From: Hemerocallis citrina
Taxonomy: Eukaryota; Streptophyta; Magnoliopsida; Asparagales; Asphodelaceae
Direction of reading: 5' to 3'
DNA: 64,000 bases
NCBI GenBank assembly: GCA_017893485.1
Contig: CM030358.1
Coordinates: forward strand, 151,107,368 to 151,171,367
Shown: positions 21,659 to 31,515 of the stretch, in pieces
Numbering within the stretch: position 1 is the first letter of the stretch
How the letters are laid out: each line of letters opens with the position of its first letter
The notes under the pieces: model-generated
Seen by the model: the letters and a program-made list of their open reading frames with translations, nothing else
Databases searched by the model: none
What the model was told of the DNA's origin: nothing
Made by a program: the position numbers and the translations under genes

Positions 21659-22007
21659 TATTTGGTCCTTGTGCATCTACCTCCAGTCGTACATCCTATC
21701 CAGACATGTTCAAGATGCAGGCAGAGATTGACGGCTTGAAAGATATGATTGCTTCATTAATCTCCCAACAGAACCTCAACTCTGAGAATCCAGTACATGG
21801 AACTGTAAGTAATCAGCAAAATTTTATGATATCAGTATGAAATTTAACTATTGCATTTGACTAGTGTGGTGAATAAACTAATAAATGACACTATTGTGAA
21901 TTATACAGGGCCAACGAATTCCATCGACTTCTAGTAACGCACGTACAACTGGGCGAAATAGGGATGGGAATGAAAGCAATGCCGAGCTTCACCAGGAGAC
22001 TTCGCCA
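21659..22007 (+). pseudogene. CACTA Transposase_24-type protein, C-terminal exons
   Basis: After an acceptor (GAATCACAG) a frame reads VFGPCASTSSRTSYPDMFKM and continues into a short heptad-like coiled coil (MQAEIDGLKDMIASLISQQ). A donor follows near 21805 (ACT|GTAAGT); the next exon starts after TATACAG at about 21908 and ends at a TAG near 22007. Coiled-coil tails of this kind finish many plant Transposase_24 proteins. It is in the same direction as the upstream CACTA exons. Confidence 0.62.
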
Positions 22008-22284
22008 TAGTTTAGTTGTATTTGGACATTAGTTTTTTAATGTTTTGTCGAAACTATATTTAAGTTTTGTTATAAGAAACTGATGTATAACATATATATT
22101 TCTAACTCTTTGTATGGTAGTTTTTAGACAAGTAATTATTGTTTATTGTGGTCCGTGAATATATGGTTTTTTATTATGTAGCTATTAGTGATTTTAAGAT
22201 TTGAACATTTAAATTTGATGTGACTACAGATATTTTTAATTTGTGATTAATTATTTGTGACCCATTCGTAAGAAAACTGGAAAA

Positions 22285-22706
22285 CCCTGAAACCCCTTAT
22301 CCCAGCGTTTTGAAAAATATGTCGGGATAGATATCGAGCCACCAAAACGCGATAAATAATTTAAAAAAATTTAATTGACCCTATCCCGGCATTTTCCAAA
22401 CGCTGCTATAGGATAACAAAAATTATTTAAAAATATATAACGGCGTTGCGAAATGCCGTTATATATTAAAAAATGGAAATGAAAAAAGGTCTATAACGGC
22501 GTTCAAAAAGCGCCGTTATAGCTCTACGTACGGCTTATACCGACGGTCTGTTAGAACGCCGTTATAGGCCCATGGTTTGTCCCGACGCGCGATACAACGG
22601 CGTTACCCACGGCGTTATTAGAATCACCGCTACCATCTATAGCGGCATTTATAAACACCGTGATAGGTCCAAAAAAACACCGTTACAGCCCTAGCCGTTT
22701 GCAGTA
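22285..22706. repeat. right subterminal repeat region of the CACTA element
   Basis: At least eight copies of an AACGGCGTT/CGCCGTTATA motif in both orientations, plus CTATCCCGGCATTTT and TATCCCAGCGTTTT. These are inverted relatives of the motifs at the left end (12722-13010). Confidence 0.8.
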
Positions 22707-22954
22707 TTTTCATTGCCTCAGTGATATCTGAATGTGCATGCACTGTTAATTTAATGCATTTTGCTGGAGCTACAACCCCATCTAGCTATAAAAAAAAAGT
22801 AGAATGGGGGTGACAAAGGGAGTTATCGATCTTAGCCAGTGTTATGGGTCATGGGAGTTTGTTAAGTATTTGGAGACACTATTGTTAAATGTTCTCTTAG
22901 ATTTTTATATTTTTGGAGTGAAAAACCGTAGCTAAACTTTATTTCAAACAATTA

Positions 22955-23150
22955 AAATTGTTAACGAAATGCAACACCATAAAAAGAGGTGAAGATACCT
23001 CACATAAACTACAACAACCTGCAGAAAGATTAAGTGAGAAGCATTTCTTTGCAATTTCGTGTGCTGCCAAGTTTTCATTTCTCGGAGCATACTCGAAATT
23101 GATCCAGGGGAGGGAGTTGCTTAAATGTCTTCCTTCAAAACCGTGATTTT
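22955..23150 (-). pseudogene. RNase H-like (RVT_3-type) domain fragment
   Basis: On minus, a frame includes LPWINFEYAPRNENLAAHEI and then AKKCFSLNLSAGC. The pattern 'P-R-x-x-N-x-x-A-H-x-x-A' is the conserved C-terminal end of the plant RNase H-like domain found in LINE-derived and reverse-transcriptase-like proteins (RVT_3). Upstream catalytic acidic residues are not present. It is a short isolated fragment, probably of a LINE. Confidence 0.6.
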
Positions 23151-23880
23151 TAGATTGATGGAAATTATTATAAATAATAGTTAACAGATGGAAATGAAAT
23201 AATCACAACTAAAATATATTCACAAATAAGCTGACAAATGGAAAGGACATACAATAATAATACTACGTTGAATTTAAGGAGTAGGATGAGTCGTGCCAAA
23301 AAACGGTAGCTTTCTTTAACATCAACAGTTACCTAGCTCCCACCGATGATGCGTAGGAGATAAGCGAGAGATGATTTTCGAAGATAAAGCAACCTGCAGT
23401 TTATTGGTGGGGAGTTTAGGAAAAAGGAGTCTGTTAAGCTCTTCTTCTTCGAATTATGGTACGCAAGGACTTGCACTTCTCGATTTGTAGCAGCAAGCGT
23501 GGTTTTGTTTCCAACTTAACAAGAGAAAAAGTAGTTAAGGGTAATAAATGCTTAAGAGTAATAAATGCTTGAGAGTAATTGTCTAAATTAATTCTACATT
23601 AGGAGATTTAGACCCTTGTGACATCTTCTATTCCAGTTGGTACCCTCATCCTCCTAAATCTCTACTGCATTTTCCTTAATACAATTTGAATTCTTACATT
23701 AGAAATTTAATAAAAAAGAAATAAGATACTTTTTTTAAAAAAAACTTTTCAATTTTTTTGATAATTAAAATAGCATATTTTAAAACTAAATTACATTGAT
23801 AAATAATAAATTTTTTACCTAGAAAATTACACGACCAATTATGTTGATTGTATGACATCACATATTTCTAAAGCTAGTTA

Positions 23881-24089
23881 TCTCTAATCTCTAATCTCAG
23901 ATAATGCTTAATGTCATTTGTCAATCTATCAATATATACAATGCACGTGCATAACTATTATAAAAGAGATCTTAGTTTCAAATAACTATTATAAAAGAGA
24001 TCTTAGGTTCAAGTTTAAACTACGTCTGAATTTTTATTTTAAAAAAAATAATATTTATTAAGACGTGCATTACACATATAAATTACTAG
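23881..24089 (+). mobile_element. short Helitron-like element
   Basis: It starts TCTCTAATCTC directly after an A and ends ATTACTAG directly before a T, matching the A|TC...CTRR|T rule of Helitrons. A homologous copy on minus at 54878-55150 shares both ends and the internal GTCATTTGT and ATTAAGACGTGCAT blocks, which supports a mobile unit. No strong 3' hairpin is evident. Within it ATAACTATTATAAAAGAGAT is directly duplicated. Confidence 0.5.
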
Positions 24090-24235
24090 TGTATTATGGA
24101 AGGAAGAATGCTCATCTTTGGGCTCTCTTTTGTGTTTTTCTAAAAATAATTACTATTAACATCCTACATTTGTATGAATATTGTTTTACCGTGCAAAGTA
24201 CATATGAGAAGTAATGAGCACATGAGCACGATATG

Positions 24236-24654
24236 TGATGCGGTTTGTTTTTGGGGGGTGTGGATGCACCAACTGTGAGTTCTTCTCGATTTGTAATTTT
24301 GCGGAAGCTTTAGTGCGGACGGTGGCCCCGACCCTCAGCTGGGGGTATGGCTCGGGAGTAGGTGGGAGTGAGGCAGAAACTGGATGCTCGGCTCGGATCA
24401 GGAGGCTCGGATCCGGAGTCTCGTGTACCTGGACATGGTCTAGAAACACCGGGGTTGGTCCCGGTGGCAGACCCTCCGACAATCTAGTCAGCTACTGAAA
24501 TTGACGTGGCGGAAGCCTGGGCAGTTTCCAGGCTGACGTGGCAGAGACCTGGGAGGTTTCCGCACTGACGTGGCAGACCCGGATGATCCGGCGGTGGACG
24601 TTTTATGAGGGAATCCTGTGGCCCAGGAGGGGCCACATCATCTGACCCATATCA
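24236..24654 (-). repeat. 3' LTR of Tat element A
   Basis: On minus it runs TGATATGGGTCAG to CCGCATCA. The plus-strand start TGATGCGGTTTGTTTTTGG recurs at 58119 and, diverged, at 53229. Confidence 0.82.
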
Positions 24655-24854
24655 GAAGCCCCCCACTCCTGGAGGGCTGGGTGACCCAGCCGTGTAGGAG
24701 TGGTTCTTTGCCTCTGTAGGAAGAGCAGGGTGGTGTGTGCGGCGAGGAATAGGATCTGTACCTTCCAGAAGAGGCCAGGGGGGTAGGGTGAAGGGATCCC
24801 CTATTGGAGTCATGCGGAGTGCCGGGCGCAAAAGAGTCAGAGCTCGGCATGCCG

Positions 24855-25410
24855 AGCAACGAGGGTCGGTAGACGAGCCCCTCACTTGTTGAAAAAGCAA
24901 GGGGACGTCAAGATCTGTCGAGTTGGAGCTCGCTTAGCCGAGCGTCGATGGTCGGTGGACGAACCCCTCGCTGGTTGGAAAAGTGAGGGGGCGTCGAGAT
25001 CTGTTGAGTAGGGGCTCGCTTAGCCGAGCGTCGAGGGTCGATGGATGAGCCCCTCACTGGATGGAAAAGCGAGGGGTCATCGAGATCTGTTGAGTAGGGG
25101 CTCACTTAGCCGAGTGTCGATGGTCGGTGGATGAGCCCCTCGCTGGTTGGAAAAGCGAGGGGGCGTCGAGATCTGTTGAGTAGGGGCTTGCTTAGCAGAG
25201 CGTCGAGGGTCGGTGGACGAGGCCCTCGCTGGTTGGAAAAGCGGGGGGGCATCGAGATCTGTTGAGTAGGGGCTCGCTTAGCCGAGCGTCGAGGGTCGGT
25301 GGACGATCCCCTCACTGGTTGGAAAAGCGAGGGATCGTCGAGATCTGTTGAGTAGGGGCTCGCTTAGCCGAACGTCGAGGGTCGGTGGACGAGCCCCTCA
25401 CTTGTTGGGA
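24855..25410. repeat. 86-bp tandem array in element A
   Basis: The marker CTGTTGAGTAGG recurs at 25001, 25087, 25173, 25259 and 25345, exactly 86 bases apart. About six and a half units are present, each with GTCGAGGGTCGGTGGACGAG and CTGGTTGGAAAAGCGAGGG. Confidence 0.9.
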
Positions 25411-26880
25411 AAAGGAGGATTTTGGGGCTTGCGGTGCCATCCGAGCTCCGAGCCTCCTGTAGAATAGGGGAGGATCTTGGGGCTCGCGCTGCCATCCGAG
25501 CTCCGAGCCTTTGGTGAATAGAGGAGAGTTTTGGGGCTCGTGGTGCCATCCGAGCTCCGAGCCTCTGGAGAATAGAGGAGGATCTTAGGGCTCGTGGTGC
25601 CATCCGAGCTCCGAGCCTCTGGTGAATAGAGGAGGGTTTTAGGGCTCATTGTGCCATCCGAGCTCCGAGCCTCTGGAGAATAGAGGAGGATTTTGGGGCT
25701 CGTGGTGCCATCCGAGCTCCGAGCCTCTGGTGAATAGGGGAGGATCTTGGGACTCACGGTGCCATCCGAGCTCCAAGCCTCTGGTGAAATAGAGGAGGGT
25801 TTTAGGACTTGCGGTGCCATCCGAGCTCCGAGCCTCTGGTGAAATAGAGGAGGATTTTGGGACTCACGGTGCCATCCGAGCTCCGAGCCTCTGGTGAATA
25901 GGGGAGGATCTTGGGGCTCGCGGTGCCATCCGAACTCCGAGCCTCTGGTGAAATAGAGGAGGATTTTGGGGCTCGCGGTGCCATCTGAGCTCCGAGCCTC
26001 TGGTGAATAGGGGAGGATCTTGGGGCTCGCGGTGCCAACCGAGCTCCGAGCCTCTGGTGAAATAGAGAAGGATTTTGGGGCTCGCGGTGCCATCCGAGCT
26101 CCGAGCCTCTGGTGAAATAGAGGAGGATTTTGGGACTCGCGGGGCCATCCGAGCTCCGAGCCTCTGGTGAATAGGAGAGGTCTTTGGGGCTCGCGGTGCA
26201 ATCCGAGCTCCGAGCCTCCTGTGAAATAGAGGAGGTTTTTGGGGCTTGTGGTGCGATCCGAGCTCCGAACCTCCGGAACTTGTTGGAGCTTGAGTGGTTT
26301 GTCGTTGGTGGGACGGTACATTGGCAATGGCAACCGAATGGAATCTAATGACTTCATTTCATTTAATGCTTTAGGGTGTAGAAGCTTCTGTGGCTTGCGG
26401 TGTAGCTCGAGCTTCGAGCCCCCAGTTGAATAGAGGAGGACTTTGGGGCTCGCGGTGTCATTCGAGCTCCGAGCCTCTGGTGAATAGAGGAGGATTTTGG
26501 GGCTCGCGGTGTCATCCGAGCTCCGAGCCTCCTGCGAATATAGGAGGATTTTGGGGCTCGCGGTGTCATCTGAGCTCCGAGCCTCCTGCGAAATAGAGGA
26601 GGATTTTGGGGCTCGCGGTACCATCCGAGCTCCGAGCCTCCTGCGAAATAGAGGAGGATTTTATGGCTCGCGGTGACGCTCGAGCTTCGAGCCCCCGGTT
26701 GAATAGAGGAGGACTTTGGGGCTCGCGGTGCCATCTGAGCTCCGAGCCTCCTGTGAAAATAGAGGAGGACTTTAGGGCTCGCGGTGACATCTGAGCTCCG
26801 AGCCTCCTATGAAAGTAGAGGAGGATTTTGGGGCTCGCAGTGTCATCTGAGCTTCGACCCTCCTGACTTGTTGGAAAAGC
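25411..26880. repeat. 60-bp tandem array in element A
   Basis: About 24 units of a 58-61-bp repeat carry GGGGCTCGCGGTGCCATCCG followed by AGCTCCGAGCCTC. The array is interrupted at about 26270-26385 by unrelated sequence. Because the unit is close to 60 bases, the minus strand stays open for about 400 codons, giving a repeated 20-residue peptide (EARSSDGTASPKILLYS). I regard that frame as a by-product of the repeat. Confidence 0.9.
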
Positions 26881-27047
26881 CAGCTTGTTAGGAAAAGCCT
26901 GGGGGCATTGGGGTAATTTTTTGTTGATCGCTGACGTCATGTGCGCAAGAATCGAAGAGACTTTAGATCCTAGTGGCCGTTGGATCTTGATGACTAAGAT
27001 CCAATGGCCAGATCTTTTTGCGAAAATTGATGAGTCCCTTTCTTTGT

Positions 27048-27054
27048 TATAAAT
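27048..27054 (+). promoter_or_regulatory. TATA box of the antisense gene in element A
   Basis: TATAAAT followed by CCCCCTCCCCTCCCC lies about 155 bases before the ancestral ATG at 27203. Element C has the same arrangement (60597), so it is probably the antisense gene's own promoter. Confidence 0.6.
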
Positions 27055-30000
27055 CCCCCTCCCCTCCCCACTTTTCTTTTCTTCATTTCTTTACTTGTAT
27101 TTTCCCACTTTCAAGAACAGGGTTTCTTACTTGCCGTCGGCGACCTTTTTCTGGTGATCAATCCGTAAGCGTGATACTTTAGGTTAGTATTTCTGTCTCG
27201 TAATGTCGCGCTCAGTCTGGCTCTGAGGCAAGCTCGTCAGGTCATTCCGATAAGGAAGCAGAGTTCCCAGAGATGTCTTGGTCCTTGGGTGACTATGGGA
27301 TTAAGGAGGAAGTTCTGTCAGACCCAGGGTCAGACGGCAGGGATGATGTGGTCTTCGTTGTGTCACCATTGAGATCCCGTAGGCCGGGGAAGGAGCCCGT
27401 GGATGAGGGCGAGGAGGAGGAAGAGGAGGACGACGAAGAAGAGCATGATCCCGAGGGAGAGGGGAACGTCGAGGATGAGGAGGGTGATGAGGAGGAGCAG
27501 GATCCCGAGGGAGAGGAGAACGTTGAGGATGAGGAGGGTGATGAGGAGGAGCAGGATCCCGAGGGAGAGGGGGCCGTTGAGGACGAGGAAGAGTCCGAAG
27601 GGAATCAGGGGGAGCCCGATCGGAACGTCGGGGAGGGCGATGCTCGAGGAGGTGCGGGCGAAGGCACCACAGGAGGGGTAGCCGAGGGCAAGGGTGATCT
27701 CCCTCCTTTGCCACCTTTGTCGACGCCGTCTCCTAAGAGGAAGGCTCGTCCTCATAGGAAGAAAAGAAAGTCGAGCCTTCCGGATAGCCCCCCTCCACCG
27801 GACAAATATGTTCCTAAACTGGGGTTCGAATTTGCCCCGGCCTCCTTCAAAAATCTAGGGTCGATCAGGATGTATCCTGACGACGTTAAAGATCTCGATC
27901 CTCTTCCTTCCGTGCTGGGCGACGTGAGTCGGGTGAAGATCAGGATGGATGGCGTTCAATGCATCTTGAAGGCGGACTACCTTCACATCTTGAGGGCGGC
28001 CTACTTCATTCCGTGAGAGTTTGAAGTTCTGATTCCGAGCCTCGGTATTCACCCAACTACTGCCCTCGCACCGGGTTATTGTATTTTTCCCGAGGACGCC
28101 TTTATCTCGGGACTAAGGCTGCCGCTGCACCTTTTCGTTAAGTAGGTCTTGAATTGGGCGAAGTTAAGCCCGATGCAGTACGACCCCAACTCTTGGAAGC
28201 ACTTGATCTGCTTTATCTTGAAGTGCCAAGAAAAGGGGGTCAAGCCGAGGCTGACGTACTTCCGCGCTGTCTTGGGGATCAGCTCATTGGGCGATGCCGA
28301 GGGGATCTTCTACTTCTCGCCTAGGCCTCATAAGAAGGTGATGCACGGCCATCTGGACTCCATCAAAGGGTGGAAAGAGAAGTATTTCATAGTCCGGAGC
28401 AAGAAGTCTTGGGGGATTCCGACCGCTTGGAATTTCTTCAAGACAAACCATAAGCCTCCGAAGCGTAGTGAGCTGACGGAGAAAGAGTGGGCGAAAGTGG
28501 AGAATATTATTGGGGGGCACAGCATAGCGTGGCCCCGAGTGATGGAAATGCACCTGGCCCGAGCCGGACTGAGCCCAGCCGACCCTAGTATGTTTTTGTT
28601 CTGAATTTTGTTGTCTTTTGTAATACCCCACAAAATAGCATATGGCTATTTTGCATCGTAATCTGTGCGCAATTGAGAATTGCACGCGATTATGTAATTT
28701 TCTAATAACAATTGTTTTTAATTGAGAAATATAAGATATATTGTCTACTTTATTTTATAATTTTGAAGGATTATTACGAGGTAGTTTTAATGTATTAAAG
28801 TAGAGATTTGGGGGCTTATAGACCATTATCCCTTACATTAATTATCTACCTATTTATTTATTTACTTACTTTTTACAAAACCCCCCACCTTTTCCTTTTT
28901 CCTTCCTCCTTCTCTCTTTCTCCCGTTCCCCTTCCTAAACCGAAAGAAAAAGAAACCCCCCCTCCTTCTCCTTCCTCCTTCTTCTTTCTCCCGTTCCTTT
29001 TCCAGCCGAAAGGAAAGAAACCCCCCCCCCCCCCTCTCTTCTCCTTCCTTCTCCTTCTTTCTTCTTCCCGTCCTGTTCTTTCCCGACCCAAAAAGACCCC
29101 AACCGAAACCCACTCGCCGCTCACTTCCCCTGCTCAAATCCCCTCCTTTTCTTCGTCATTTTCAAATTAAATCGAGGGTTAGGCTAATTGAAGGGTTCTC
29201 TACATCGTGGTAGCGTCGGATTTTCGAAAGGATTTCGGGAAGGTAAACCCTAAATTATTTTATTGTATAAAATTGAGTGTGGTTAATTTCTTTTGAGTAG
29301 GAGTATTATGGTAGGAAGATTAAGAGATGTTGGAAAGGGTAGATGCGAGAAATTAGCAGATTATTAGAGAGATTGCAAGTTGTTAGTAAATTAGGGTATT
29401 GGGTTTGTAAAAGAGAACTAAATGTGTATGAATTATTTCTCGTATCGTAGTGGAAAGTTAGTTGGGCCACTAAAAAATTTAGGAGTGGTTTTAGTAATTA
29501 ATTGGGGATAAAAATTCCATTGGCGTTAGGTTATTACGTGCAACACACGTGTGTATCCCAGACGTTCAATAAACGCTTGTGTGATATTTGGAATAGTGTT
29601 ATTAGCTCTTGTGATTGGTTTGGATGATTTGAGTTTTAATTGCTTTGAAATTTGATGATAAGATATATTAGCGACTTTGGATGCGGGGTGGCATGGTGGC
29701 GCTTCGGATCTTTGCGAAATATGTGAGTATAAATTTATTTACGCATTTTTGTGTTTTAAGAAAATTTTATAATAACCTGAATGTTTGGTATGATTTATGG
29801 ATAAGGCGTATTTGGATCAAGGGTATCAGAATAACGTATATGTGTATATGGAGATGAGTTATATTTATATGATGATATCAAAATATGGTGAGTATAGTTT
29901 TATATACGTATTTGATGTTTTAAAGAAGTTCGAATAAACCGAATTGTTGATTTGATTTATGGATGAAGCACATTGGGATAAAGTGTATTGGTATAAATTT

Positions 30001-30089
30001 ATGGATAATGGATTAGTTATGTATATGGGGATGAGTTACACTTATATAATAAAGATTGAATCTTGGATTGTTGTAGGATTGAGGCTCAT

Positions 30090-30640
30090 ACTATATACCA
30101 TGCTTAGGTAGTAGTAAGAACACATTCATGCTTGTGATATTTAGTTGTTCTTAGTAAAAAGAACTATCATGCTTGAGTTTGATGAACCCATTTATCCTTG
30201 TGAACCCATGAAACAACATCATGCTTGAATTGTAGTCAATGTTCATGTCCATGCTTAAGGTTATAATAGACATCCATGCTTAGAGTGTAGTAGTTACTCA
30301 TGCTTGAATGGTAGTAAATATTCATGTTAAGTTGTAGTAACATACATGCTTAAGTTGTAGTAACCAGTCATGCTTAAGTTGTATTCATGCTTAAGAGTGT
30401 TGTAGGTTGATGTTTAAGTTATATACCATGCTTAAGGCCATTGTAGATTCGTGCTTAAGTAAAAGAAAAGAATCACGTTGTTGTAGTGATGGTGTTAACT
30501 ATCGCGTTATAGTTGTAGTGTAGTAGAGAACTATCATGTTGTAGTTGTAGCATTAGTAAAGAACTATCGCGTTATAGTGGTAGTGTAGTAGAGAACTATC
30601 ATGTTGTGGTGGTAGCGTTAGTGAAGAACCATCGTGTTAT
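30090..30640. repeat. degenerate short repeats in solo LTR 2
   Basis: CATGCTTAAGTTGTAGTA and variants recur many times at about 30110-30440, followed by three units carrying AGAACTATC, a GTTATAGT or GTTGTAGT block and TAGTGTAGTAG or similar (30500-30620). Confidence 0.7.
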
Positions 30641-31109
30641 AGTTGCAATACTCAAGTTGCATAGTTGTTCTAGATTCAAAGGAACCACACTTGAATTGTA
30701 TTATGATTGTAGTGGAAGATTAAAAAGAAACCATGAGCCCATGCTTTTAGTCCTAGGTGATCCTAGCTCAAACTTGAAGAATGAACCCAAGAATCTAGTG
30801 CATGTAGTTCTAGTTCAACTTGGGGAGGGAAACCACGGATTCTAGTTGTATGAGACCCTAAGTAAAGTTGGACCATATCACATGAACATTACTCATCTTC
30901 ATGGGTGATAAAGGTTGGGAAGGTCACTAATAATCGTTAGCTTGATAAAAGTTTGATGTCGCTTCTTGGGCTTCTCATTGGTAGAATGTTTATTTTAGAC
31001 TGTTAGTAGATTCTTCTGTTGCTTCTAATTCTAGAAGATCAAGTTTGCTAGTAAGCACGTTTGGTTGCTTCTAGGTTTGATTACCTGTATGGTTGTTTTT
31101 GTATGTGAT

Positions 31110-31515
31110 TTTGCTCGTACGTGGCTCGACTGGCCCGTATGTAACTGTGGGTCTCATACACAGCTTATTTGGCTCGTATATAGGTTGTTGTCTCATACAC
31201 GGCTCGACTGGCCCGTATGTAGCTATTGGTCTCATACGCAACTTATTTAGCTCGTATGTAGGTTGTTATCTTATACGCGGCTCGATTGGCCCGTATGTAA
31301 CTGTGGGTCTCATACGTAGCTTATTTAGCTCGTATGTAGGTTGTTGTCTCATACGCGGCTCGACTGGTCCGTATATAGCCGTTGGTCTCTTACTCAGCTT
31401 ATTTGGCTGGTATGTATATTGTTGTCTCATACGTAGCCTGCCTGGCTCGTATGTAGTTGTTAGTTTCATACGTAGCTTGTTGGCTCGTATATGTTCTGTT
31501 TACCCGTATATAGCT
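31110..31515. repeat. 78-bp tandem array in solo LTR 2
   Basis: GGCTCGACTGGCCCGTATG or a close variant begins at 31123, 31201, 31279 and 31357, exactly 78 bases apart. Each unit has two halves of about 39 bases, both containing CTCGTAT or CCCGTATG followed by GTCTCATACG. Later units are more diverged. Confidence 0.88.

Larger units (their letters stand above)
12722..22706 (+). mobile_element. defective CACTA (En/Spm) transposon with captured exons
   Basis: The left end is CACTACTAATCG; the right end reads inward TACTGCAAACGG. Candidate 3-bp flanks are TTA and TTT (one mismatch). Both subterminal regions are packed with short direct and inverted motifs (ACGGCGTTATA, ATCCCGGCG), as in CACTA elements. 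Inside lie pieces of two typical CACTA proteins in the plus direction: a transposase-associated domain (18399 on) and a Transposase_24-type protein (19151 on, 21659 on). The DDE transposase domain is missing. A solo LTR (13272-16597) interrupts the leader. Two plant exon fragments, HIPP and alpha-amylase, lie inside on minus. About 6.7 kb belongs to the element itself. Confidence 0.85.
22707..24235. other. host DNA between the CACTA element and Tat element A
   Basis: AT-rich DNA that contains an RNase H-like fragment and a Helitron-like element listed separately. Otherwise I see no gene. Confidence 0.5.

Noticed and set aside
25398..26624. A 408-codon minus-strand protein gene with 20-residue repeats
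   Set aside because: The frame is a consequence of a tandem DNA repeat close to 60 bases, without a start context, domain or promoter.
28808..29170. A proline/serine-rich protein gene
   Set aside because: The frame comes from a long polypyrimidine tract inside solo LTR 2.
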